17,061 bases of DNA. It comes from JACKPD01 sp034003145. Lineage in GTDB: Bacteria; Spirochaetota; Spirochaetia; CADAEX01. The notes under the pieces are model-generated. The model was given only the letters and a program-made list of their open reading frames with translations. It did not search any database and was not told where the DNA came from. Positions 8,021 through 15,420 of the stretch are shown here, in pieces. How positions within the stretch are numbered: position 1 is the stretch's first letter; each line of letters opens with the position of its first letter. Location: contig JAVEZE010000046.1 of assembly GCA_034003145.1 (NCBI GenBank), forward strand, positions 1 to 17,061. Direction: 5' to 3'. The position numbers were made by a program, and so were the translations under genes.

Positions 8021-9529
8021 ATGGCAGTTTTCCTTGACATCAGAAACCTTTCATTTATCTATCCGGAATACAAAGGGATAAGAAAAAGATATATTTTTAA
8101 AGATCTCACCTTTTCTGTTGACAGGGGAGAGGTTGCGGTTTTCCTTGCCCCTCCTGAATCTGGAAAAACAACACTTTCAAGAATTATTACAGCCCTTGTC
8201 CCCAGGTATACAGGCGGTATTCTTGAGGGAGAAGTTTACATCGGAGATAAAGATGTAATAAAAGAAAAACCATATAACCTTTTATCAAGCGTCGGGATTG
8301 TTTTTCAGAATCCGGAGGAACAGATTTTAACTCCTGAGGTTGAAAGTGAAATTGGATTTTCGCTTGAGTCCTCAGGTTATGATTATGATTTAATAAAAAA
8401 GAAAACTGACCATGCAATCGCAAAGACTGAATTGGAAATTTTAAGAGAGATGAATCCCGCATATCTTTCAGGAGGAGAGAAGAGAAAGCTTCTTTTTGCC
8501 TGTCTTGCCGCATCTGATCCACAGCTTTGGATCCTGGATGAGACTTTCGAGGAAATTGATCCCGAGGGGAGAGTTTTTCTCCTTGAATTTCTTAAAAAAG
8601 AAAAAAAAACTGTCCTGATACTTACTTCAAAGATGCTTGATATCTACAGAAAATACTGCACCAGGTTTTTCCTTTATGATGGTGAAAATTTTCTTGATGA
8701 AAAGCCAGCTCCAGGAAATGCATTTATGGAGGCGGCGCTTAAGTGCGGAGTATATCTTGACAGCAATAAACTTAAAATAAATATAAGAAAAACTCCTTCT
8801 GATAAGGTTTTGTCAGACTCTCAAGTCCTGTTAAAGGTTTCTGATATTAAATTCAGATATCCCAATTCTGAATTTTTACTTGAAATTGATGATTTTTATC
8901 TAAAGAGAGGAGAAGTCGCAGTGCTTCTCGGCAGGAACGGATCAGGTAAATCAACTTTTGCAAAGATTATCAGCGGACTTTTGCTCCCTGAGTACGGAAG
9001 TGTTTCTCTTGAGAAAAATGGGCAGCTTTACCCTGCAACTCCTGATGAGCTTAACAGGAACACAGCTTATCTTTTTCAGAATCCTGATTTTCAGCTTTTT
9101 CTCCCTACAGTCGGGGAAGAACTTTCTTTCGGGCTTAAAGCAGGCAAAGCTGATAAAAATGAGCAGAAAAAAATGATTGAAAATGCGATTGCCCTCTTCC
9201 GCCTTGAAAGCCTTGATGCCCCTCCGGCTATAATGAGCTATGGAGCCAGGAAGAGGCTGCAGGCAGCAATCTATTTTTTGCTGAACAAGAAGATTGTTAT
9301 AATTGATGAGGCAGATTCGGGGCTTTCATTTAATGATTATACCCTGATCCTGAAAAGCCTTAAAAATCTTGATCCCGCTCCAGCCATATTGATTATATCT
9401 CATGACATGAGACTCTCTGCAGGACTTGCGGACAGGATTCTGGTTATAGAAGAAGGTTTCCTGACAAGCGGCGATTCTGGTGAAAGATTCAAAAAGCTGC
9501 TTGATATCTCAATGGCAGAGGTCATTTGA
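8021..9529 (+). CDS. ECF transporter ATPase, two ABC domains fused (EcfA-EcfA' type)
   Basis: This is the energising subunit of an energy-coupling-factor vitamin importer with both ATPase domains in one 502-residue chain. Domain 1: Walker A-like APPESGKTT (43-51, with A43 for the first Gly), Q-loop FQNPEEQ (95-101), signature LSGGEK (149-154), Walker B WILDE (170-174), and S203 where the switch His should be. Domain 2: Walker A GRNGSGKST (304-312), Q353, a degenerate signature MSYGAR (405-410), Walker B VIIDE (426-430), and H461 in SHD. In the folded pair this leaves one site with consensus elements and one degenerate at both faces. FQNPxxQ is typical of ECF ATPases. I chose ATG 8021 because the Rossmann-like core starts there; a GTG at 7937 lies inside the hairpin. 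The stop overlaps ecfT by one base. Confidence 0.9.
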   Translation: MAVFLDIRNLSFIYPEYKGIRKRYIFKDLTFSVDRGEVAVFLAPPESGKTTLSRIITALVPRYTGGILEGEVYIGDKDVIKEKPYNLLSSVGIVFQNPEEQILTPEVESEIGFSLESSGYDYDLIKKKTDHAIAKTELEILREMNPAYLSGGEKRKLLFACLAASDPQLWILDETFEEIDPEGRVFLLEFLKKEKKTVLILTSKMLDIYRKYCTRFFLYDGENFLDEKPAPGNAFMEAALKCGVYLDSNKLKINIRKTPSDKVLSDSQVLLKVSDIKFRYPNSEFLLEIDDFYLKRGEVAVLLGRNGSGKSTFAKIISGLLLPEYGSVSLEKNGQLYPATPDELNRNTAYLFQNPDFQLFLPTVGEELSFGLKAGKADKNEQKKMIENAIALFRLESLDAPPAIMSYGARKRLQAAIYFLLNKKIVIIDEADSGLSFNDYTLILKSLKNLDPAPAILIISHDMRLSAGLADRILVIEEGFLTSGDSGERFKKLLDISMAEVI

Positions 9530-10305
9530 TGGTTACAGAAACATATTTAAAGGGAAACTCTCTTTTTCACAGGATTGATCCAAGGATCAAGCTTTTTTTT
9601 CTTCTTTTTATCTCAATCTTCTTTTTTGTCCCTCTTCCTGTTTTTAAATACTATACAGTTATCATGGCAATATTTGCATCCGGTATTTATTCTACAGGGT
9701 TAAAAGATATACTAACGCCGGTAAAGGTTATCGCGCCGCTTTTGATTTTAATAATTATCCTTACCCCTCCGTTTCATGCAGATGGAACAGTTTATATTGC
9801 GATTAAGGGGCGCCCTTTTTTAACCAGCGCCGGGCTTATTGAGTCTTTTCATCTTGTTGGAAGATTTCTAGGCATTACACTTCTTTTTTATCTTTTTCTG
9901 AGAACAACCAGGATAGAGGATTTTATCCTTTCCTTAAGGTTTTTCGGGCTATCATACAAAATATCACTTATGATATCACTTACTGTAAGGTATATCCCAT
10001 ATTTATCATCAATATATGAAGGGACGCTTGATGCCCATAAAATGAGGCTTACGCCACAATCGCCATATATTTCAAAGTGGAATTTTCCATCCCGCTTTAA
10101 AAAGCTGCTTTCTGTCCTTACCTCTGTTCTGATTCAGGCTGTAAAAAGTATTCCCTCCCTCGCGATGGCGCTTGAAACCCGCGGTGTCGGCAGGAAGAAT
10201 TTACCTGGCCAGACAAAAAAAATGAAAAGTCTGAAGGAATTGCGGAAGGAACTAATATTGTCATTTCCTGTTATATTGATTATTATTATATTCAGCTTGT
10301 CTTAA
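9529..10305 (+). CDS. ecfT: ECF transporter transmembrane subunit EcfT (CbiQ family)
   Basis: EcfT couples ATP hydrolysis to tumbling of the substrate-binding S component. The 258-residue protein begins with the family pattern NSLFHRIDPRIKL (10-22), has several strongly hydrophobic helices (about 22-60, 65-80, 110-125, 145-160 and a last one at 243-257), and carries two cytoplasmic coupling-helix motifs: AHKMR (169-173, diverged from the usual A-R-G form) and LETRGVGR (215-222). The ATG at 9529 overlaps the TGA of the ATPase gene (TGATG), a coupled start; a TTG at 9526 is possible but needless. The S component gene follows after 11 bases. Confidence 0.92.
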   Translation: MVTETYLKGNSLFHRIDPRIKLFFLLFISIFFFVPLPVFKYYTVIMAIFASGIYSTGLKDILTPVKVIAPLLILIIILTPPFHADGTVYIAIKGRPFLTSAGLIESFHLVGRFLGITLLFYLFLRTTRIEDFILSLRFFGLSYKISLMISLTVRYIPYLSSIYEGTLDAHKMRLTPQSPYISKWNFPSRFKKLLSVLTSVLIQAVKSIPSLAMALETRGVGRKNLPGQTKKMKSLKELRKELILSFPVILIIIIFSLS

Positions 10306-10316
10306 GGAGGCGCAGA

Positions 10317-10871
10317 ATGTCAGGATCTGATAAATTTACAGATACGACAGCATTCCGGATAGCTGCAATAGCTGTATTGTCTGCAATTGTAACAATATTT
10401 ACAATCGCAATAAGAATTCCCATAGCACCGACACGCGGTTATATCAATCTGGGAGATGTGGCAATATATTTCGCAGCATTTGTATTTGGTCCTGTCTCAG
10501 CATTCTTTGCAGGCGGTATAGGGACAGCTTTAGCTGATATCCTTGGAGGTTACGGGCAATGGGCACCGATATCTTTTTTGGTACACGGGCTCCAGGGGCT
10601 GCTTGTAGGTATTGTTTATAATCTTGTTCTTGCAAGGGAAAAGGATAAAACTGCGAATATCTTTATTACAGGAATAATCTGTTTTTTAACAGGATCTTTA
10701 ATAATGGTTTCAGGTTATTTTCTTGCCAGTGTATTTATGGTCGGCCCGGGCGCCGCTCTTTTTGAAGTTCCCGGCAACATAATTCAGAATATTGCGGGAG
10801 TTGTTGGAGGGATTATTCTTTCATTCTCTGTCAGAAAAGCATATCCGCCGGTAGTTAACTTCAGATGGTAA
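10317..10871 (+). CDS. ECF transporter substrate-binding (S) component, substrate unknown
   Basis: This 184-residue membrane protein has five or six hydrophobic helices and the segment IRIPIAPTRGYINLGDVAIY followed by FGPVSAFFAGGIGTALADILGGYGQW, the pattern of small ECF S components (resembling the PF07155-type group). The N-terminal helix with small residues (RIAAIAVLSAIVT) is the surface expected to meet EcfT. Vitamin or precursor transport is likely, but the substrate cannot be read from the sequence: no riboswitch or biosynthesis gene is next to it. A good AAGGAGG stands before the ATG. The stop overlaps the start of the next gene by 7 bases, tying the transporter to the signalling genes downstream. 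Confidence 0.85.
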   Translation: MSGSDKFTDTTAFRIAAIAVLSAIVTIFTIAIRIPIAPTRGYINLGDVAIYFAAFVFGPVSAFFAGGIGTALADILGGYGQWAPISFLVHGLQGLLVGIVYNLVLAREKDKTANIFITGIICFLTGSLIMVSGYFLASVFMVGPGAALFEVPGNIIQNIAGVVGGIILSFSVRKAYPPVVNFRW

Positions 10872-11311
10872 GCGGACCTGCTCTCAAACTAAACCTTAAT
10901 TTCTCACTGCCGGATAGCGATATGTCTGCGGCAGGTTCCGCATCAAGCAGTTTAAAGAAAAACCTGATGCAGATTGGAGTAGATCCGGTAATTATCAAAA
11001 AAGCGGTAATATCACTTTATGAGGCGGAAATAAATATGGTAATACACGGCGGCGGAGGAACTGTAGATATTGAGATAACTCCTGAAGCAGTTACTGCTGT
11101 CCTCACCGACCACGGCCCAGGAATACCTGATATTACCCTTGCAATGCAGGAAGGGTATTCAACTGCTTCTGACCTGATCCGGGAGATGGGATTCGGGGCA
11201 GGGATGGGTCTTCCGAATATAAAAAGAAATTCAGACTATCTTGATATTAAAAGTACTCCTGGAGTGGAGACTATTGTTACAATAAAGGTTAAAATTGCCC
11301 AGGATAAATAA
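10865..11311 (+). CDS. RsbT/RsbW-like ATP-binding protein (GHKL switch kinase family)
   Basis: This 148-residue protein has the small HATPase fold of anti-sigma factor kinases and switch kinases. The N-box is at E53/N57/H61 (YEAEINMVIHG), the G1 box is DHGPGI (82-87) and the G2 box is GFGAGMGL (109-116). The G1-G2 arrangement with GLPNIKRNSD afterwards looks more like RsbT than RsbW. Such proteins phosphorylate STAS-domain partners on Ser/Thr or bind sigma factors. Neither a STAS antagonist, a PP2C/SpoIIE phosphatase nor a sigma factor is in the window. The ATG lies inside the end of the S component gene (ATGGTAA), and the hydrogenase-like gene follows after 3 bases, so the output is probably connected with that protein. 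Role inferred, family clear. Confidence 0.85.
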   Translation: MVSGPALKLNLNFSLPDSDMSAAGSASSSLKKNLMQIGVDPVIIKKAVISLYEAEINMVIHGGGGTVDIEITPEAVTAVLTDHGPGIPDITLAMQEGYSTASDLIREMGFGAGMGLPNIKRNSDYLDIKSTPGVETIVTIKVKIAQDK

Positions 11312-11314
11312 GCC

Positions 11315-12658
11315 ATGGACAAAAACGGATATTATCATTCAGTAACTCTTGATAAAGACCTCTGCAGGGGATGCACAAACTGTATATCCAACTGCCCCAC
11401 CGAAGCCATAAGGGTAAGGGACGGAAAAGCAGTTATCATAACAGAAAGATGCATAGACTGCGGTGAATGCATAAGGGTATGCCCATCGCATGCCAAAAAA
11501 GCTGTCTCTGACCCGCTCAGTATTATTGAAAAATATGATTATAAGGTCGCGCTTCCGGCTCCCAGCTTTTACGGCCAGTTCCGCGATATTACCGGCCCTG
11601 AATACATCCTTTCGGCACTTATTGAAATCGGATTTAATGATGTCTATGAAGTTGCAAGAGCTGCGGAAATTGTCTCTATCGCGACAAGAGAGCTTTTGAA
11701 ATCTGATAAATATCCGAAACCCCTGATTTCATCCTCCTGTCCTGCGGTTGTAAGGCTTATCCAGGTAAGATTTCCGGCATTGATCGAGCATGTAATAAAA
11801 ATCCAGTCTCCAATGGAGCTTGCGGCAAGAATTGTTAAAAAATATATCCACAAGGATAAAAAAAATATCGGAGTCTTTTTCATTTCACCATGCCCGGCAA
11901 AGGTAACTGCGGTAAGATCTCCAATAGGTGACCATGAATCCTGGGTAGACGGCGTTATTGCGGCCAAGGATATTTATCTTCCCATCAGAAGCGCAATAAA
12001 AAAAATTGATACGCCTGAACGGTATTCCAATGCTTCAGGCCTGGGTGTCGGATGGGGTTACAGCGATGGGGAAGGAGAGGCGGTCGGTGCTCCAAGAAGC
12101 ATATCGGTAGACGGTATTCATCAGGTGATAAAGGTTCTTGAACAGATTGAAAGTGAAAGTATTGATGATATTGATTTTATTGAGGCAATGGCATGCCCCG
12201 GCGGGTGTGTCGGCGGTATTCTGAATGTGGAAAACACATTTATAGCCAGGTCAAGCGTAAAAAATCTTGTAAAAAAGAATTCCAATCCATTTATCAGCAG
12301 CGATGTCTTTGAAAGGCCGGGATTTGACCTTAACTGGACCCATGAAATCTATTCAAAACCAATAATGAAGCTTGATAAAGATATCAGGATTGCCATGAAG
12401 ATGATGGAAAAACTTGAAGAGATTTGCAGCAAACTCCCTGGACTTGACTGCGGCTCCTGCGGGGCCCCTACCTGCAGGGCTCTGGCAGAAGACATAGTCC
12501 GGGGTTATGCGGAAGAAAGCGACTGTATCTTTATTTTAAAGGATGAGATCAGAAAAGTAGCCAGACAGATGGCGCATCTTGAGAAAAAAATGCCGTCAAC
12601 CGGTATTTTTCCAAAAAATGATGATACAGATGACCTGATTAGACAGGGGCCGGGTTAA
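11315..12658 (+). CDS. Ferredoxin-[FeFe]-hydrogenase-like protein, putative sensory type
   Basis: Domains in order: two [4Fe-4S] ferredoxin motifs (C17, C20, C23, C27 and C46, C49, C52, C56), an [FeFe]-hydrogenase catalytic domain (about 75-325), and a C-terminal Fe-S domain with C379, C382, C387, C404 (PF04060 pattern). All four cysteines that hold the H-cluster are present: C142 (SSSCP), C193 (SPCPAK), C294 and C298 (MACPGGC). The proton-relay Cys of the usual TSCCP loop is S141, the usual MPC is SPC, and the usual GGG end of the third loop is VGGI. These changes fit the group C/D, putatively sensory [FeFe] proteins rather than H2-producing enzymes. No PAS domain or small hydrogenase subunit is seen. 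It ends the five-gene operon; maturation genes hydEFG are not in the window. Confidence 0.88.
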   Translation: MDKNGYYHSVTLDKDLCRGCTNCISNCPTEAIRVRDGKAVIITERCIDCGECIRVCPSHAKKAVSDPLSIIEKYDYKVALPAPSFYGQFRDITGPEYILSALIEIGFNDVYEVARAAEIVSIATRELLKSDKYPKPLISSSCPAVVRLIQVRFPALIEHVIKIQSPMELAARIVKKYIHKDKKNIGVFFISPCPAKVTAVRSPIGDHESWVDGVIAAKDIYLPIRSAIKKIDTPERYSNASGLGVGWGYSDGEGEAVGAPRSISVDGIHQVIKVLEQIESESIDDIDFIEAMACPGGCVGGILNVENTFIARSSVKNLVKKNSNPFISSDVFERPGFDLNWTHEIYSKPIMKLDKDIRIAMKMMEKLEEICSKLPGLDCGSCGAPTCRALAEDIVRGYAEESDCIFILKDEIRKVARQMAHLEKKMPSTGIFPKNDDTDDLIRQGPG

Positions 12659-12664
12659 CAGCTG

Positions 12665-12681
12665 ATTAACAAATGGTTAAT
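12665..12681. promoter_or_regulatory. Inverted repeat ATTAAC-N5-GTTAAT
   Basis: Perfect 6-bp arms lie at 12665-12670 and 12676-12681, just after the hydrogenase-like gene and 8 bases before the -35 box of the next gene. The core arms TTAAC/GTTAA are the same as in the fab promoter element, with a spacer one base shorter. It could be an operator or a weak hairpin. Confidence 0.25.
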
Positions 12682-12688
12682 AAAATAA

Positions 12689-12717
12689 TGGACAAAAACA
12701 GTTTTTAGGAATATTTT
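12689..12717 (+). promoter_or_regulatory. Candidate promoter of the CNNM/CorC gene
   Basis: TGGACA (12689-12694) and TATTTT (12712-12717) are 17 bases apart. The -10 box ends 8 bases before the ATG at 12726, so the transcript would begin at or within a few bases of the start codon. The only AGGA nearby (12707-12710) lies in the promoter spacer and too far from the ATG to act as a ribosome site. Confidence 0.4.
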
Positions 12718-12725
12718 AATATAAA

Positions 12726-13973
12726 ATGATTGGTCAAATAATTTTAATTGTCTCACTCCTGCTTTTGTCAGGATTTTTTTCATCTTCAGAAACAGCTTTT
12801 ACATCACTTTCCACCCTTCAGATCGAGACTCTCGCAGACAAAAAAGGAAGCAGGGGCAAGCTTGTAAAAAAACTTTTAAAAAACCCGGAAAAACTTCTTA
12901 CTGCAATCCTTACAGGGAATAATCTTGTAAATATATCATTATCTGTAATATCTACAAGGTTTACGATTGAACTGTTAGGGAATGCTTTTATTGGATTCAT
13001 GACCGGTTTTTTGACACTTGCGATTCTTATCTTCGGGGAAGTAATTCCAAAGAATCTCGCGCTTCTCCATAATGAAGGGATTTCTGTTTTCGCAGCGCCG
13101 ATTATCAATACATTTCTTATTATCTTTTCCCCTATTATCTGGTTTATAACTCTGATCAGCAGCTCTATCACGCGCTATCTTTCCCCTCAAACAAGAGATC
13201 CACTTACAATGGATGCTATCCTGAGACTTGTAAGATATGCCGAGGCTAAAGGGGTGCTTGAAGATTATGAGAGAGATATGGTCCATGCTGTATTCAGGCT
13301 TGATCAGCAGAATATCAGCAGCATAATGACTCACAGGACAGAAGTTTTCAGCCTTGATAAAAGCAGCAGGATAATTGATGTAATAGATCTTATCAACAGC
13401 AACAGCTTTTCCCGTATTCCTGTATATGAAGATAACCCCGAGAACATAAAGGGGATAGTCCTTGTAAAAGACATAGTTAAAAAAATTGGATGCAGAGAAG
13501 AAAATGTTTTTATAAAACTCGAAGATATCATGATCCCTCCCTATTTTTTACCTGATAATAAAAAGATACGGGACGCGCTTTTTATAATGCAGAAAGCCAA
13601 AAAAAATATGGCAATAATTCTTGATGAATACAGCGGGCTTGCCGGCATTGTTACAATAGAGGATATTATTGAAGAGATTGTCGGAGAGCTGTATGATGAG
13701 GATGATACGCCTGAGCATGATAAAATAACTATTTTAAATGAAAATACATATCTTGTAAGCGGAAGCGCTCTGATCAGTATGGTAAACGACAGTCTTGGAA
13801 CAAGTCTGCCTATTGGAAGGTTTTCCCAGACAATCGGCGGATTTATAATTGATGAACTTGGGAGGATCCCCAAACGGAAAGAAAAGATTTTCGTAAAAGG
13901 GGCTGAGATTGTTGTGGATTCTGTTTCACTGACAAAAATCAATAATGTTAAAATAATGCTGCTGGGAAAATAA
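12726..13973 (+). CDS. CNNM/HlyC-CorC family membrane protein with CBS pair
   Basis: The 415-residue protein has the full architecture of the family often labelled hemolysin or magnesium/cobalt efflux protein. An N-terminal CNNM (DUF21) membrane domain covers 1-150, with GFFSSSETAFTSL (16-28) and FGEVIPKNLA (103-112), the conserved motifs of this domain. A CBS pair covers about 195-318 (IMTHRTEVF; RIPVYED; ILDEYSGLAGIVTIEDI), and a CorC_HlyC domain runs from about 330 to the end (GGFIIDELGRIPKRKE). Members studied elsewhere act in Mg2+ efflux, with the CBS pair sensing ATP-Mg; haemolysis is a historical label. It appears to be a single-gene unit, with its own candidate promoter upstream and a new promoter right after it. 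Confidence 0.93.
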   Translation: MIGQIILIVSLLLLSGFFSSSETAFTSLSTLQIETLADKKGSRGKLVKKLLKNPEKLLTAILTGNNLVNISLSVISTRFTIELLGNAFIGFMTGFLTLAILIFGEVIPKNLALLHNEGISVFAAPIINTFLIIFSPIIWFITLISSSITRYLSPQTRDPLTMDAILRLVRYAEAKGVLEDYERDMVHAVFRLDQQNISSIMTHRTEVFSLDKSSRIIDVIDLINSNSFSRIPVYEDNPENIKGIVLVKDIVKKIGCREENVFIKLEDIMIPPYFLPDNKKIRDALFIMQKAKKNMAIILDEYSGLAGIVTIEDIIEEIVGELYDEDDTPEHDKITILNENTYLVSGSALISMVNDSLGTSLPIGRFSQTIGGFIIDELGRIPKRKEKIFVKGAEIVVDSVSLTKINNVKIMLLGK

Positions 13974-13985
13974 AGCAGCCGGCCC

Positions 13986-14015
13986 TTGACAAATAGGATA
14001 AAAAATATACATATT
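13986..14015 (+). promoter_or_regulatory. Candidate promoter of the exported-protein gene
   Basis: A consensus TTGACA (13986-13991) is followed after 18 bases by CATATT (14010-14015, 4 of 6 matches); other AT-rich -10 choices overlap it. About 55 bases of leader with a GAGAGGAG ribosome site precede the ATG at 14070. Confidence 0.5.
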
Positions 14016-14026
14016 TATATGTATAT
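14005..14026. promoter_or_regulatory. Perfect 10-bp inverted repeat at the -10 region, candidate operator
   Basis: The arms ATATACATAT (14005-14014) and ATATGTATAT (14017-14026) are exact inverses with a 2-base centre. The element covers the -10 box of the candidate promoter, where a bound dimeric regulator would block or modulate polymerase. Being nearly all A and T, it would make a poor hairpin, so DNA binding is the likelier reading. Confidence 0.4.
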
Positions 14027-14069
14027 AGTAGGATATATATCTTATAATTAGGTAAAGAGAGGAGATAAT

Positions 14070-14762
14070 ATGAAAAAAATAACAATTCTGGTTATATTAA
14101 TTGTTTTTTCAGCAATGGCATTATATGCTGCAGACTTGGCTGTTTATTCACAGGTAAATCTTTATGAGCAGGACTACGCAAACAACTATTTTACTTTCAG
14201 GGGATCAAATAATGCAAATGAAAAAGATTCCTTTGATGCTGTAGCAGGCGCGAGCAAGGGACATACTACAGAACTTTTTAACAGCTACAGAAGGGATGTA
14301 AAGGGAAACCCGACCATGCCTGTAGGGCTCAGGAGCCTTTTTCTTTATTCGGTAGCAAGCAACGCAACAATGACAGGAGACAACCTTACCGCGGTTCAGG
14401 CAAATGACGGTACAATTACTATCCGTTATGTACACAGGGGAACTGCCTATGAAATTGTAACTGACAAAGCAGGAAAGCTTTCCCTTCCCAAAGGTAACTA
14501 CAGGATGAGAAAAATAGGCCATACAGACAATACAATACATCCTGATTTTTCATCGACAGGCAAGGCTGCGAATGTTGACTGGAACAAGGTGTGGAATACA
14601 TCAATAGCTGACGGGAAACAGGTTGCCTCAACCCCTGCAAAAACAGGAAAAGTTTTAAATGATTACGCGACATCAGAGTATTTCCAGTTCGCTGGGACGC
14701 TGCAGGCAAAAATTGAAGGTAAATTTCTTAAAGTTTATGGAGAACTTGACGCAGTAAAATAA
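14070..14762 (+). CDS. Exported protein of unknown function
   Basis: I do not recognise this 230-residue protein. It starts with a clear Sec signal peptide: MKK, a hydrophobic core ITILVILIVFSAMAL, and a likely cleavage near residues 20-21 (LYA-AD). No lipobox or cysteine is seen anywhere in it. The mature part is hydrophilic and mixed, with stretches such as YFTFRGSNN, DGTITIRYVHRGTAYEIVTD and EYFQFAGTLQAKIEGKFLKVYGEL that suggest beta strands; no transmembrane segment or catalytic motif stands out. A strong ribosome site (GAGAGGAG), a consensus -35 and a downstream terminator suggest a well-expressed single-gene unit in the periplasm or on the surface. Confidence 0.85.
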   Translation: MKKITILVILIVFSAMALYAADLAVYSQVNLYEQDYANNYFTFRGSNNANEKDSFDAVAGASKGHTTELFNSYRRDVKGNPTMPVGLRSLFLYSVASNATMTGDNLTAVQANDGTITIRYVHRGTAYEIVTDKAGKLSLPKGNYRMRKIGHTDNTIHPDFSSTGKAANVDWNKVWNTSIADGKQVASTPAKTGKVLNDYATSEYFQFAGTLQAKIEGKFLKVYGELDAVK

Positions 14763-14790
14763 TAATCAGCATCAGCTTCTGAAAAGATAA

Positions 14791-14824
14791 AGAGCGCATT
14801 CCTTGAAATAAGGGTGCGCTTTTT
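14791..14824 (+). terminator. Rho-independent terminator of the exported-protein gene
   Basis: The stem pairs AGCGCA (14793-14798) with TGCGCT (14815-14820), continued inside by CCTT (14801-14804) with AAGG, and is followed by TTTTT (14820-14824). It lies about 30 bases after the stop codon. Its reverse strand also has a short T run, so it may act weakly in both directions. Confidence 0.8.
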
Positions 14825-14831
14825 GTTTAAA

Positions 14832-14859
14832 CAGGAGCCAGGCTTGCGGCTGTCTCCTG
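14832..14859 (-). terminator. Possible terminator of the thioesterase gene
   Basis: CAGGAGCCA (14832-14840) pairs with TGTCTCCTG (14851-14859) with one mismatch. Read on the - strand the hairpin is followed by TTT and then AT-rich sequence. It lies about 50 bases beyond the thioesterase stop. The short T run makes it weak. Confidence 0.4.
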
Positions 14860-14909
14860 ATCAATAAAGCAAACCCGTGCCAAAAAAAAGAATTTTTTCC
14901 TGAAGGGAA

Positions 14910-15413
14910 TTATTTTTCTTTTAAAGCCTTTTCTCTGCTTGATTTTCTGTCAAGCCTGTAGTCTCTTCTCTCTTTTGCCGTGTCAAAATCAGCTTTCTCT
15001 TCATCTGTCTCCGGGGACAGAGCTGGAACCTCACCAGGCTTGCCGTCATCATTTAATGCTACAAGCGTCATAAATGCCTCGTTTGTTTTTATTATTTCCC
15101 CTGTCCGCGGTTTTTCACAAAACACGGTAACCTTAATCTCCATGGATGTTCTTCCTGTCCAGGTGACTTTTGCTGTGAGTTTTACCATGTCTCCCACCCT
15201 TACTGGCTCCCTGAAGTCAACACTGTCGACAGCTACAGTTACTACCTCTTTTCTTGAATGTTTCATCGCAGCCATGGCCCCTGCCGCGTCTATCCACTGC
15301 AGAAGCCTTCCTCCGAAAAGGTTGTTGAGCATATTGGCGTCATTTGGAAGTACCAGCTGCTCCATTTGAACCATGGAGTCTGACGGTTTTTTCTTTTCAG
15401 TTTTATAATTCAT
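14910..15413 (-). CDS. Hotdog-fold acyl-CoA thioesterase (YciA/YkhA type)
   Basis: This 167-residue protein belongs to the acyl-CoA hydrolase branch of the hotdog fold, which splits acyl-CoA into free acid and CoA. The family block is clear: LPNDANMLNNLFGG (22-35), LLQWID (37-42), AGAMAA, then VVTVAVDSVDFREPVRVGDMV (57-77) and WTGRTSMEIKV. N24 corresponds to the asparagine proposed as catalytic in mammalian relatives. The last 35 residues are charged and poorly conserved in the family. ATG 15413 gives the usual length; an in-frame ATG at codon 14 is possible. No ribosome site precedes either, but a candidate promoter ends 7 bases before the first ATG. The acyl chain cannot be inferred. Confidence 0.9.
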   Translation of the reverse strand: MNYKTEKKKPSDSMVQMEQLVLPNDANMLNNLFGGRLLQWIDAAGAMAAMKHSRKEVVTVAVDSVDFREPVRVGDMVKLTAKVTWTGRTSMEIKVTVFCEKPRTGEIIKTNEAFMTLVALNDDGKPGEVPALSPETDEEKADFDTAKERRDYRLDRKSSREKALKEK

Positions 15414-15420
15414 GGCAGAA

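Noticed and set aside
13958..13979. Hairpin GCTGCT/AGCAGC across the stop codon of the CNNM/CorC gene as a terminator.
   Set aside because: The stem is only 6 bp with a 10-base loop and no T run follows.
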